Assembly (NCBI GenBank): GCA_000403315.2
Contig: KE159636.1
Location: forward strand, 3,128,854-3,192,853
Direction: 5' to 3'
From: Lachnospiraceae bacterium A2
GTDB lineage: Bacteria; Bacillota; Clostridia; Lachnospirales; Lachnospiraceae
Length of the DNA stretch: 64,000 bases
The notes beneath the pieces are model-generated. The model was not told the DNA's origin, did no database searches, and saw only the letters and a program-made list of their open reading frames with translations. Position numbers and translations under genes: made by a program. Positions 42,801 through 51,205 of the stretch are shown here, piece by piece (the stretch's first letter is position 1; each line of letters opens with the position of its first letter).

Positions 42801-44382
42801 AAACGCCAACCGGGACGACTATCGGGGGCTGGTGCAGAAAATTGAAGAATTTGAACGTTCCGGCGGGCTGCGGGCAGACTCCAATGCAGAGCCCCTTGCC
42901 CTCGTGCTTTACTCCAATTTCAGCGGCCATGTGGTAATCCCTGTTTCCGTCCGCCAAAATGCAGAGGGCGATTTCCTTGTCATGGCTTATAACCCCAACC
43001 GCCCCGCCGGGTTGGAAACCATTACCGTTAAGAAGGATTTCAGCGGCATGGAAGGCTCCTATGGCAGCATTTCCTATGTGCCCTACCAAGCCATTGCCGC
43101 CATGTACGGCATGGATTTCCAAAGCGAAGGGGCAAGAGCCCAAAACGCCGGGGACAATTCCCTGTACCTTTCCATTGACAAAGAGCAGGGAATGGCAGCC
43201 GATGCCGCCGGGAACGACATTTCCCAAATAGAAGGGGCCTACGAGCAAAAGCCCCTCACTGGAGGGAATGGGGATACCTTTACCGGCATCCGCAGCTTTG
43301 TGCTTCCGGAAGGGAATTACCAGCTTTCCGCAAACATGCAGGAAGGCGGGGACGCCGGCTCTGCTCCTGTTACCTTTTATATGGGCTCTAAGGACTGCTT
43401 TGCAAAAGTTGCCGCCTCCGACGGGCGGGCCTCCTTAACCGTATCCGAAACTGGAACGCAGGACAGCGTCCTTATGCTGGAACTGAAATCCAGTTCTGCA
43501 GGAGCAGAAACTGCATTCTTTACCCTCGTCAACCCCCAGGGGGAAGAACGCAGCATCGGCCTCAACAGCAGCAATGCCTCCATCTCCGTAAAAGCAAACG
43601 ACACCATCCAGGTACATGCCCCGGGACAGGATTCCATTACTGTGGATGGCAAAAAAATATCCTTACAGGACGGGCAGGCCTCCTTCCCCTTCCCGAAGGG
43701 CACAGGCAACGGAGAACCCGAAACCCCCGGCTCCGGAAACCCCGGCAATTCCGGCGGAAAAGAACCAGGTTCCGGCAATTCCGGCCACAAAAACCCAGAT
43801 ACCAGCAACCCTACTGACAAAAAGCCAGGCGGGACGGTCCCGGGCAGTTCCGCCGGTAAGAAGCCATCCGCCGCAAAACGGGACCAGGCCGTAACAAAAA
43901 TAAAAATAAATGTGAAAAAACTGACCCTGGGCGTTGGCGAAACTTATACCTTAAAGGCGTCCGCCCTCCCGGCAAACGCCGCCAATAAGAAGCTGCGCTA
44001 CTCCGCTTCCAACAAAAAAATTACCGTAAATTCCAAAGGGAAGGTTACTGCCAAAAAGACTGGCTCCACCAAAATCACAGTCAAATCTTCCAATGGGAAA
44101 AAAGCCACCGTACAGGTTACCATCAAGAAGAAGCCCACAAAGATAAGGCTGAATGCAAAAACCAAGACCATACGGGCAGGCTGGAATTTCCAGATAAAAG
44201 CCAAATTCCCAAAAGGGACGGCCAGCAATAAGCTTACCTATACCTCCAGCCGGAGAGCCGTGGCGTCCGTTTCCTCCACCGGGAAAGTGACCGCCAGGAA
44301 AAAAGGGACAGCTATTATTACAGTCAAAACCTATAACAGGAAAAAGGCCCAAATGAAAATTATTGTGAAAAAGAAAAAATAA
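39871..44382 (+). CDS. Large BspA-like LRR surface protein with degenerate papain-like domain and Big2 repeats
   Basis: The product has 1503 residues. A signal peptide (M-R-K-R-G-K-T-L-S ... V-Q-A-A) is followed by about 20 LRR_5/BspA repeats (I-G-x-x-A-F-x-x-C-x-x-L-x-x-V-x-L-P) in two blocks, to about residue 830. Residues about 870-1090 look like a papain-like domain with G-S-S-Y-G-M-A-A-T, G-H-V-V-I-P-V and Y-N-P-N, where Ser takes the place of the expected catalytic Cys. A Gly/Pro/Ser linker leads to two Big2 Ig-like domains (K-L-T-L-G-V-G-E-T, S-S-N/K-G-K-V-T-A-K-K). No LPXTG is present, so attachment is probably non-covalent. Confidence 0.88.
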   Translation: MRKRGKTLSLLLAFSLALGSFAPAPFGFASLGQVQAAEQEDPVTPLSGTCREQAGTFGWDLVEDPDNTIFPEGEPDTQPVSYKLVITGTGELGGAGSMPWQSSCSSITSVTINEGITAIGDYSLAELCNVTSITLPDSVASIGAYAFQGDHSLKTVVCGSGLMKIGDHAFESLPSLAGVTLNEGLAEIGSFAFRNCEKISGITLPDSLTAIGESAFEGTSLTSIAISRNVAEIGHGAFRSSALQSVQLNEGLKTIGPWAFSHCSISAVTLPDSLASIGEYAFFGTPLTSVTIPRNVAEISHSPFPETPMENIQVDGGNQRFFTDSNILYEKEPGGSPKRAIAYAGNSTADTVKILEGTERIDDYAFYGARNLTSVTLPSSLATIGETAFSRSALRELDLPDSLATIGAYAFSNCNSLTEAAIPDNVGTLGAGAFLSCASLAAVSIGKKVPVLDAPFRGCMNIATVTVSPENPYLESLENVVYSKDHTQLFYYASAKQGSSYHVLNQVKKVHTGAIESASTLEKLYFPASLETIDSYGIFSNQNLAAIYFAGNCPKTDSTGTCIYRNAASLILYKLASSTGWGASAFGSPTADWNPADTTQNAGSLGGISWEYNGNEGRLTLIGSGQLPDFSEESPAPWNLYMGDIQSVKGDGITGIGNYGFCGASRLIQVETNSGLEHAGDYAFAGCGNLKSIDIAAIRTIGAACFENNTSLPKNLTLEKVSSIGEGAFRGCTSLSSATLGSYLADLEKEVFAGCTRLSSFLIPDSVSTIGEGAFRGCASLRSVNIPSDTYSIGAQAFSGNSSLEKVYFYGAVPANWSKDSFEGCRSSLNLCYHANQASWAKLNGAWNGIPLLKQERFYQGGEDHYSFANSAESFGYPAGYRFPKRRYWDALGNACLGTYYYVISPNWAGSSYGMAATTLEFYENPDKFRISSYSPSAGTLYGVAAPRDKDAPLTQLIESYQISQYHPLISGCTGALNANRDDYRGLVQKIEEFERSGGLRADSNAEPLALVLYSNFSGHVVIPVSVRQNAEGDFLVMAYNPNRPAGLETITVKKDFSGMEGSYGSISYVPYQAIAAMYGMDFQSEGARAQNAGDNSLYLSIDKEQGMAADAAGNDISQIEGAYEQKPLTGGNGDTFTGIRSFVLPEGNYQLSANMQEGGDAGSAPVTFYMGSKDCFAKVAASDGRASLTVSETGTQDSVLMLELKSSSAGAETAFFTLVNPQGEERSIGLNSSNASISVKANDTIQVHAPGQDSITVDGKKISLQDGQASFPFPKGTGNGEPETPGSGNPGNSGGKEPGSGNSGHKNPDTSNPTDKKPGGTVPGSSAGKKPSAAKRDQAVTKIKINVKKLTLGVGETYTLKASALPANAANKKLRYSASNKKITVNSKGKVTAKKTGSTKITVKSSNGKKATVQVTIKKKPTKIRLNAKTKTIRAGWNFQIKAKFPKGTASNKLTYTSSRRAVASVSSTGKVTARKKGTAIITVKTYNRKKAQMKIIVKKKK

Positions 44383-44416
44383 CCCTTACAAACACGGCTG
44401 CAGACGGAGGAACCCA

Positions 44417-45508
44417 ATGAAAATCTGGCAAACAGAACTTACACATTTAACTGGAAATTATTATATAGAAAACTGCTTCTCCCCTTCCTCCATGTTTTTT
44501 GACATTGAAACCACAGGTTTTTCCGCAGCCCACAGCCAAGTATACATGATTGGATATGCCACGAAAATAAATGGAAATATAGGCATTACCCAACTATTTG
44601 CGGAAACCCCATCCGAAGAACTGGAAATCCTTGCCGCATTTCTGGAAGCCCTGTCCCAATACAGCACTCTGGTTTCTTTTAACGGGACAGGGTTTGACGT
44701 GCCTTTCTTAAAAGGACGTTATGCCCATTATAAAATGGCGGAAACACTGGATTCCTTCCAGCACATTGATATTTACAAGCAGATTTCAGGCTTCAGGCAT
44801 ATCCTAAAATTGCAGAATTTAAAACAGAAAACCCTGGAAAGCTTCCTTGGCATTTCCCGGGACGATAAGTATTCTGGCGGGGATTTAATCCCCATTTATT
44901 CCGAATACGCAAAACAGCCCTCCCAAGAAGCCTGCACCCTCCTGAAACTGCATAATTTTGAAGATATGGCAGGAATGGCAGAATTGCTTTCCCTGCTGTC
45001 TTATCCCAGCCTTTTGGAAGGGAATTTCCAAATTTCCTCCCTCAAAACACAGAAATGGGACACCTACGAAGGGCAGGAAGGATGGGAATTAATTCTTTCT
45101 TTAGAAACAGATGCCCCATTGCCAAAACATTTTTCCTGTAAAAAGGGGGAACTCTATGCCACTGGCTTCGGGCATCAGGTAAACCTGCGGGTACAGCCCT
45201 ATATTGGGGAGCTGAAATATTTTTATCCAAACTATAAAGATTACTATTACCTTCCTGCGGAAGACAGGGCAATCCACAAAAGCGTTGCCTCCTATGTAGA
45301 CAAAAACTTCCGCACACAGGCCGCTGCCTCCACCTGCTACTGCAAAAAATCTGGGTGCTTCCTGCCCCAGTACCAAACGCTCTTTACCCCTTCCTTAAAG
45401 CAAGAATACCAGGATCAGATTTCGTATTTTGAGCTTACAGAAGATTTCAAGGCTTCTGGGGAAAAGCTGAAAATATATGCTATGCACCTTTTGAACTATT
45501 TCCTCTGA
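44417..45508 (+). CDS. YprB-like RNase H-fold exonuclease domain protein
   Basis: The product has 363 residues, with GACGGAGGAACCC before the ATG. The first 200 residues form an RNase_H_2 (DEDD-type) domain: F-F-D-I-E-T-T-G-F gives the first acids, S-F-N-G-T-G-F-D-V-P-F-L the next, and H-N-F-E-D-M-A-G-M the last, with Y-S-G-G-D-L-I-P-I-Y before it. The remaining part is a beta-rich domain of unknown role and carries C-Y-C-K-K-S-G-C-F. In Bacillus the homologue YprB is coupled to the helicase YprA; no such helicase is here. It lies 34 bases after the surface protein gene but is unrelated in function. Confidence 0.82.
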   Translation: MKIWQTELTHLTGNYYIENCFSPSSMFFDIETTGFSAAHSQVYMIGYATKINGNIGITQLFAETPSEELEILAAFLEALSQYSTLVSFNGTGFDVPFLKGRYAHYKMAETLDSFQHIDIYKQISGFRHILKLQNLKQKTLESFLGISRDDKYSGGDLIPIYSEYAKQPSQEACTLLKLHNFEDMAGMAELLSLLSYPSLLEGNFQISSLKTQKWDTYEGQEGWELILSLETDAPLPKHFSCKKGELYATGFGHQVNLRVQPYIGELKYFYPNYKDYYYLPAEDRAIHKSVASYVDKNFRTQAAASTCYCKKSGCFLPQYQTLFTPSLKQEYQDQISYFELTEDFKASGEKLKIYAMHLLNYFL

Positions 45509-45527
45509 AGGCCGAAAACCTTGAACA

Positions 45528-45584
45528 AAGTGGGCAAGCCCACTTCAACCCCCTAGCCCCCATTCATGGGGGAATTAGGGGGTT
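45528..45584. terminator. Two stacked hairpins between convergent genes
   Basis: AAGTGGGC/GCCCACTT (45528-45545) is followed by a long stem built from AACCCCCTA, CCCCCAT, ATGGGGG and TAGGGGGTT (45547-45584). The genes on both sides converge here, so the stems probably stop transcription from both directions, though long U tracts are absent. Confidence 0.6.
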
Positions 45585-45698
45585 CTATATGCCATGGAAC
45601 GCGCTACCTCTATGTCCTGTAAGATGGTAAATGTCCAGCACCGTCATTGCGTTTTTACCATTTGCGTTCCCAGATATGCCACGTCCCCTGAAAGGGTT

Positions 45699-46331
45699 CT
45701 ATACCAGTCTTCCATGTTCCATCTCATATACCGTATCACACAAAACCTCTATATCCTCTTTATTATGGCTGGCAAGTATGACGGTTTTTCCTTCTTTCTT
45801 TAATCCCAAAAGAATATCCCGCACATCGTTTACCCCCTGATTGTCCAGTCCGTTCATTGGTTCATCCAAAATCAAAATATCCGGGTTTTCCATAATTGCC
45901 TGGGCAATACCGAGCCTCTGCCTCATACCAAGGGAATATTTTCCAACTTTTTTGCGGCTGCCGGGATCTAAGCCTACCCGTTCCATGCTCTCCCTGATCT
46001 GCTCCCTTCCTATCAATTTACGGATAGATGCCAAATATTCCAGATTTTTGTATCCTGTGTATCTGCTTAAAAATCCGGGATTTTCAATAATAATTCCCAT
46101 ATTGTCTGCAAAATCAATATCTTTTCCGATCTCCTTTCCCCCCACTACAACCCTTCCGCCTGTCGGTTTTAAATATCCAATCATCGTTTTGAACAGAACA
46201 GTCTTACCAGAACCATTCCTTCCTATAATCCCATATATTTTTCCTTTTTCAAAACTAATGTTAATACGGTCGAGTGCAACAACTTCGCCAAACCTTTTTG
46301 TTACATTCTCCACACGGATTGCTTCTGCCAT
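45699..46331 (-). CDS. ABC transporter ATP-binding protein
   Basis: ATG at 46331 (MAEAIRVENVTKRFG) has GGGAAGG upstream; a TTG at 46355 is an alternative. The 210-residue subunit is complete: Walker A G-R-N-G-S-G-K-T, signature Y-S-L-G-M-R-Q-R, Walker B I-L-I-L-D-E-P-M-N-G-L-D and the S-H-N-K H-loop. The S-L-G-M-R-Q variant of the signature is usual in bacteriocin and antibiotic exporters of the ABC-2 type. The three membrane proteins and the lipoprotein upstream are in the same tightly packed unit. Confidence 0.9.
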   Translation of the reverse strand: MAEAIRVENVTKRFGEVVALDRINISFEKGKIYGIIGRNGSGKTVLFKTMIGYLKPTGGRVVVGGKEIGKDIDFADNMGIIIENPGFLSRYTGYKNLEYLASIRKLIGREQIRESMERVGLDPGSRKKVGKYSLGMRQRLGIAQAIMENPDILILDEPMNGLDNQGVNDVRDILLGLKKEGKTVILASHNKEDIEVLCDTVYEMEHGRLV

Positions 46332-46351
46332 ATTCGCAAACCTTCCCTTCT

Positions 46352-46981
46352 TCAAATATAATCTGTTTCTTTTTTCAAATATTCCCGCCCGATAGCAATA
46401 CTGGCTGCCAGCAAAACAGCTTCCGTTACAATTATCACTCCGACCGGAAAGCCGCCTGTTTCATATAAGCTGCTTCGCAGATACATCCCCCACATTCCAT
46501 ACATTGCATGGGAAACTGCGCAAATCCGGCAGCCAATCATAAATGTCACTCCTTCCAACAGGAATAACATCCCTGGAACAAAACGCCTGATGGGGAATAA
46601 ATCCAATAACACGAAAAATGCTGCCATACTGATACTATGAAACAGCCACAAGACACTGATTTTCGCAAGAAGCCCTGCGGAAAGTAAAATCAATTTCCCC
46701 ATAACAATATCGCAGGCCAAAACAATAATCAGGAGCAATACTGCCGTCTTTATACCAAATATCACCCTTTTCACAAAATGCCTTATCCACCAGCCCGAAA
46801 CTGTTCCATAACGGTACAGGGAAAATATTTCCACCTTTCTGTTCCGTTCTGCATAAAAACCCACTGTCAACAGAAAAAAGCCAATCGGCAGAAGCCATTG
46901 TCCAAAAGGAATCAGCGGTATGGCTTCAAAATAATCGGATGGTACTCCTGCAAACAGCCTGATAAACACACTTTCCGACAT
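46352..46981 (-). CDS. ABC-2 type membrane subunit 1
   Basis: The product has 209 residues with five or six predicted helices. A charged segment (Y-A-E-R-N-R-K-V-E-I-F-S-L-Y-R-Y-G) lies between helices one and two. I recognise no named family, but the order (two related membrane proteins, then this, then the ATPase) is typical of exporters next to LytTR systems. Its ATG overlaps the TAA of the gene before it (TAATG), and the ATPase starts 20 bases after its stop. Confidence 0.65.
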   Translation of the reverse strand: MSESVFIRLFAGVPSDYFEAIPLIPFGQWLLPIGFFLLTVGFYAERNRKVEIFSLYRYGTVSGWWIRHFVKRVIFGIKTAVLLLIIVLACDIVMGKLILLSAGLLAKISVLWLFHSISMAAFFVLLDLFPIRRFVPGMLFLLEGVTFMIGCRICAVSHAMYGMWGMYLRSSLYETGGFPVGVIIVTEAVLLAASIAIGREYLKKETDYI

Positions 46982-47820
46982 TATCCTTCTACCTCCGTTC
47001 CCGACTGAAACTCAATTTTTTTCACAAAAACAGATGATAAAACCATTAAAACCACAATCAATGCCAAAAACAAAGCGGCAGACTGCCAGTAAGACAATGT
47101 TCCATCTATAAAATTTCCCGGAACTGCCCTTGCCAGCAAAGAAGTTTCCGTATAACCGTCCATCATTCGTAAATATCCGGTCAGATGCACCCCCATTACA
47201 GCCACCATTCCGGCTATTCCTGAAAACAGCAGTGCAGCAGCATATAAAAGCGCTCCCATAAAAGCAAGATACAGATAAAGGAACAAAAATGTCACTGCAA
47301 ATGCCTGTGGAACAGACATGGCCTTCATCATCGCAAGCCACGGAAATGTAATATTATATTTGGCTCCGATGCTGTTTGTGACATCATGTGCAAGAGAATA
47401 TGCCGGACTGCTCCACATATTCCCCACAAACCCGAAAAAACTGCTGATGATTATAGTAAATACCGCCATAGCCGCAGTGTAAAGAAATGCCTGCATCAAT
47501 ATATAGAAAAACATTCCCATATTCCAACGCTTTCTGCCGCACCGATATAAAAGCAGGTAAATATTCCCTTTCATGAACGGGGCGTCTGCCACTACCAGAA
47601 GCCATCCTAAGACCAAAAACAGCATATTCACATAATGCTGCTCAACCACGCAGAAGGATTCCAGTATATTGACTGGTTCTCCCGTGTCAGACGCATACCG
47701 CAAAAAACCGCTCATCCAATAGCCCATGACTGCAAATCCCAAAAGATATCCCATGATAACCCTGCCGTTTCTTTGCTCCTGCCGAAACATTCCTTTTATA
47801 ATTACCGCAAAGCTACCCAT
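46981..47820 (-). CDS. ABC-2 type membrane subunit 2
   Basis: The product has 279 residues with about seven helices. It begins with a short cytoplasmic segment (I-K-G-M-F-R-Q-E-Q-R-N-G-R) ahead of the first helix, as is common in ABC-2 permeases. A large loop between helices four and five contains S-P-A-Y-S-L-A-H-D-V-T-N. Its start overlaps the stop of the next upstream gene by eight bases. The family is not certain. Confidence 0.65.
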   Translation of the reverse strand: MGSFAVIIKGMFRQEQRNGRVIMGYLLGFAVMGYWMSGFLRYASDTGEPVNILESFCVVEQHYVNMLFLVLGWLLVVADAPFMKGNIYLLLYRCGRKRWNMGMFFYILMQAFLYTAAMAVFTIIISSFFGFVGNMWSSPAYSLAHDVTNSIGAKYNITFPWLAMMKAMSVPQAFAVTFLFLYLYLAFMGALLYAAALLFSGIAGMVAVMGVHLTGYLRMMDGYTETSLLARAVPGNFIDGTLSYWQSAALFLALIVVLMVLSSVFVKKIEFQSGTEVEG

Positions 47821-48571
47821 TCCGATACCTCCTCACAAGTCCTGCCATAATGACGGTTGATACGGCAATGATATAGACACATTCTACTCCTGCCGCCAAA
47901 GGGTAACTTCCTACATCATCTCCCCTAAGGAGCCGGATTGGATTCAGCCATACAATCCCATCCAGTCCGATCCACATGGATTCATACAATACAAACGGCG
48001 CAATCAGGGCAACATAACGGTTAGGAATCCATACCGCAAACAGAAATCCCATAAGCGCCCACACACATCCAAACAAAAAACCGAGAACGGTTTTCCCAAC
48101 AGCAATGTACCAATCCCCATATTTGACGATATAGGTAAGCATGATCGTCCCATCCAGCAGTCCTTCGTCCGAGCCTTGCGGTACGCCCGGAACACCAAGA
48201 ATATAAGCCATGATACAGGCAGACGCAATCGGGACTGCCAGCATGACGCCCCCGGACAATGCAACGCTGCATATACGGATTCTTCCAAAGCGTACAGGGC
48301 TCATCCTTGAAAAAATCATGCGGTAATACCCACTCTGATATTCTTCGCAAAAACGAGTCGCATAAGCCAGTACGGGAAAGACAGCCGCAAAAGGACCAAA
48401 TCCCGAAGCACCAAACACATTGAACAAAATATAGTAGCTGCTCCGTATACGTTCCGGCGGTGTCCCCGTCGCCACCGCAGCAGCCAAAAGCGCTGCCACG
48501 GAAGCCATCCCGACAAAAAATCCCACATTCAGGAAACTTCTTTTCATATCTTTCCAAAAAAATCCATTCAT
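47813..48571 (-). CDS. ABC-2 type membrane subunit 3
   Basis: The product has 252 residues with six or seven helices and the same plan as the previous one: M-N-G-F-F-W-K-D-M-K-R-S-F-L-N at the N-terminus, then F-A-A-V-F-P-V-L-A-Y-A-T-R-F-C-E-E-Y-Q-S-G-Y-Y-R, which resembles the cytoplasmic loop of ABC-2 permeases before R-M-S-P-V-R-F. Its ATG overlaps the preceding lipoprotein stop within two bases. With subunit 2 it probably forms the export channel. Confidence 0.7.
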   Translation of the reverse strand: MNGFFWKDMKRSFLNVGFFVGMASVAALLAAAVATGTPPERIRSSYYILFNVFGASGFGPFAAVFPVLAYATRFCEEYQSGYYRMIFSRMSPVRFGRIRICSVALSGGVMLAVPIASACIMAYILGVPGVPQGSDEGLLDGTIMLTYIVKYGDWYIAVGKTVLGFLFGCVWALMGFLFAVWIPNRYVALIAPFVLYESMWIGLDGIVWLNPIRLLRGDDVGSYPLAAGVECVYIIAVSTVIMAGLVRRYRNG

Positions 48572-48572
48572 T

Positions 48573-49766
48573 TTATTCCACCTTTATCAATTCTCCCGTC
48601 ACGGCATCTAGATAAATATTCCACGCCGTGCCATTCTCGACCGCTTCCTGCCATGCTTTATCGCCGGACTCCATTGCATCCATCATTTCATTCAATGGAA
48701 TATAGATATGCCATGCCGGTGTCAGGATCAGTTCTGATTCCCGAAGTGTCGGATAATATACAAACTCTGCCTGCGTCAGTTTTGTCTTTGCATTTCCGCA
48801 GAAAGTATTATTTTCCAAATATTTTCCCAAAATATCTGTCACCTGTGAGAACGTCAAAATTTTTCCGTTTTCAGACTGCTCTGTAATTTTACCGCAATAA
48901 TTCTCCAAACGCATCGTCGCTATGCCGTCCTCCGTAATCCATGCGGTTCCTCTCGGCTGAACCTCCCCAAGCACAATCTGACCAAACTCTGACGCTACTC
49001 CAATCGTTTCATAAGATGGCGTAAATGCCAGTTCATAAAATGCGGTTCCGTCAAGTTCATAGTACAAAGCTCTGGAAATATGTATTTCCGTAATGTCCAA
49101 TACTGCCAGCTTCTCCAGAAGGATATCCTTCGCATGGGAAACAGGAAATTGGGCGGGAGCGGTTTCACTATCCCTTGTAACATCAATTTCCGGAGCTTTT
49201 TTATAAATTGCATCACAGTTCTTTTTTAATATTTCATCCACATAACTTACAGATGTATTTCTTGCAAAAGATACCTCTTTCTGTCCATCCGATAAAATCA
49301 TAAGAGAATCATCACCGAAATTCATCCATTCAACCGGCTTATCCTCTTCATCCATTTCACTTAACTCTTTTTCCCTCTGCGCAAGATATTCTGCGGTAAT
49401 GTCCTGCACATTTCCGCTTTCGCTGTCAAGCACCTCCCTCAGCTTTTCCGTATCCCAATCATCCCGTTTCTGCAAAGCCAGCGTCTGGATTGTCTGCGGC
49501 GCTGCGGGAACTTCTGCACAAATCCAGATGCCGTTTTCCTCCGTTCCGACCAAAGCATCGTAGCTTCCACCTGACTTAGGCTTATCTGTTCCTGCCGTAT
49601 TTGTGCCAGACTCTTTTGCCACAATATTCTCCAGCTCACCCTCCAAAGAGCTTTTGGCATGGTAAACATCGCTGTCCGCAGATGCTTCCGGTGCTTTCTG
49701 GCATCCCGTCAATACACATACCCCTAATGCTCCTGCTATTAGTACGCTCAAAAATTTTTTCCTCAT
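48573..49766 (-). CDS. Lipoprotein associated with the ABC exporter
   Basis: ATG at 49766 (MRKKFLSVLIAG) follows GGAGGCAT; the frame is open further upstream but without a site. The 397-residue protein has a lipobox V-L-T-G-C, so it is anchored on the outer face of the membrane. The mature part is acidic, with three beta-rich segments and a final T-A-W-N-I-Y-L-D-A-V-T-G-E-L-I-K-V, a PepSY-like ending. It may belong to the family called DUF6034, but this is from memory of the layout only. As first gene of the exporter unit it may act as a substrate receptor. Confidence 0.7.
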   Translation of the reverse strand: MRKKFLSVLIAGALGVCVLTGCQKAPEASADSDVYHAKSSLEGELENIVAKESGTNTAGTDKPKSGGSYDALVGTEENGIWICAEVPAAPQTIQTLALQKRDDWDTEKLREVLDSESGNVQDITAEYLAQREKELSEMDEEDKPVEWMNFGDDSLMILSDGQKEVSFARNTSVSYVDEILKKNCDAIYKKAPEIDVTRDSETAPAQFPVSHAKDILLEKLAVLDITEIHISRALYYELDGTAFYELAFTPSYETIGVASEFGQIVLGEVQPRGTAWITEDGIATMRLENYCGKITEQSENGKILTFSQVTDILGKYLENNTFCGNAKTKLTQAEFVYYPTLRESELILTPAWHIYIPLNEMMDAMESGDKAWQEAVENGTAWNIYLDAVTGELIKVE

Positions 49767-49904
49767 TTCATATGCCTCCTGTAATTCCCCGTATGGGCTA
49801 TGAGATGGATTATACACTTTTTAACCTGTTTTTTTTTGTTTCGGCGAAATTCTACCATATTTTTTCTGAAATCAACCCAGAAATCTGTTACAAAAATCTT
49901 TATG

Positions 49905-49936
49905 AAAAAGCTGCCATGAACATATGGCAGCTTTTT
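49905..49936 (-). terminator. Intrinsic terminator of the LytTR two-component operon
   Basis: AAAAAGCTGCCAT (49905-49917) and ATGGCAGCTTTTT (49924-49936) form a strong stem seven bases past the stop of the kinase gene, with a T run on the minus strand. The exporter operon starts just beyond: TATAAT on the minus strand at 49814-49809 is its likely -10, without a clear -35, as expected if the LytTR regulator activates it. Confidence 0.75.
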
Positions 49937-49942
49937 CAGTGT

Positions 49943-51205
49943 TTACAAGTTTTTCATATACAGCATAATCTCTGTTTCCATATAGTTGTCTTTACAATGC
50001 ATTTCCATATCGCCATGATATTTTTCCACAATTCTTTGGACATTTGTAAGTCCTATACCATGCCCTGCATAAGACTTCTCGGAAAGCCTGCGTATTTCAC
50101 ATTCACCTTCGGATATCCCCTTGCAGCTATTTACCATATACAGGAGCAGAACGCCGTTCTCCATCCGCATACTGAATTTTAAAAACTGCCCGTCCGTCTG
50201 AATAGATGCCGCTATTGCATTGTCCAAAAGATTTCCAACAATGACATTGAAATCGAAAGAGTGCAGATTCATCTTCTCAGGAAGCACAATATCCGTTTCC
50301 ACTTTTTTTAATTCTTCTTTTGCCCTTTGCAGCTTGTAATTCAGCAGGCTGTCCAAATTTTCATTCCCGGTATAAATATGTTCTGACGGATTCTTCATAA
50401 ACTCCTGCATGGAATCAAGGTATTCCATCAGTTTTTCTGGCTTTGAACCCTTTGCCAGTCCCTTAAGCGCTAACACATGGTTTTTCATATCATGCTTTAA
50501 TGCCCTGATACGGCTCTGCGACTCTTCCATAATCTCAAACTGGTTCTGATAAGCAATCGTCTGCTGTTTATAAATATCCTGTTCCCTTAGCTGCACATAA
50601 TTTTTAAGCAAAATATGATACAAGTAAAAAACACACAGATTAAGCACCAAAACCACAACACACACAAATACCGCTGTCAGTCTGCGAATGTTTCCATACA
50701 TAAGCCCCCAAAATACCGTCACGCTTAACATGGGAATTGCAGACAGCAAGCACATCTGCTTTTTATCAAGCGCTTTTTCCCTGCTTTCTCTCGGATCGGG
50801 AATATTGCAGACAACCGCCACGCAGATCAGCAGGAGCAGGGCAGAAACTGCAACCTGCTGCATCCCGGCCATCTCTGAACAGGCAAGGGATGCAGCCGTC
50901 CCGCTGCCTGTATCCATGCAGAACCAGACCATAGAAATCCATATTTTTTTCTCCCACGCACCACGATAAAAACAAGCCACGCCAATAATACCCGCCGTAT
51001 TACACATTTCATAGGGAAACGATACATGAAATACACTGTAGGTAGCTGTTGTCAACAGATAGTATCCCACAAAAACGATTTTCCGCATCAGCCCGTCCTT
51101 ATCCCCCGTGGGCAGAAAGGTATCCAAGACCTTTTTCAGTAGTGCCGTATGCAAAATGCCTACAATCAAAATCATTGGTAATTCGTACCCTATTTTATAA
51201 CACAT
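49943..51205 (-). CDS. GHKL-domain sensor histidine kinase (AgrC-like)
   Basis: The product has 420 residues. About six membrane helices in the first 200 residues form the sensor. A coiled segment leads to the phosphoacceptor helix I-R-A-L-K-H-D-M-K-N-H-V. The ATPase domain has N-L-L-D-N-A-I-A-A and G-H-G-I-G-L-T-N-V. This is the family that pairs with LytTR regulators and often detects peptides. It overlaps the regulator gene by 11 bases. The adjacent exporter and lipoprotein make a peptide or antimicrobial signal plausible. Confidence 0.88.
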   Translation of the reverse strand: MCYKIGYELPMILIVGILHTALLKKVLDTFLPTGDKDGLMRKIVFVGYYLLTTATYSVFHVSFPYEMCNTAGIIGVACFYRGAWEKKIWISMVWFCMDTGSGTAASLACSEMAGMQQVAVSALLLLICVAVVCNIPDPRESREKALDKKQMCLLSAIPMLSVTVFWGLMYGNIRRLTAVFVCVVVLVLNLCVFYLYHILLKNYVQLREQDIYKQQTIAYQNQFEIMEESQSRIRALKHDMKNHVLALKGLAKGSKPEKLMEYLDSMQEFMKNPSEHIYTGNENLDSLLNYKLQRAKEELKKVETDIVLPEKMNLHSFDFNVIVGNLLDNAIAASIQTDGQFLKFSMRMENGVLLLYMVNSCKGISEGECEIRRLSEKSYAGHGIGLTNVQRIVEKYHGDMEMHCKDNYMETEIMLYMKNL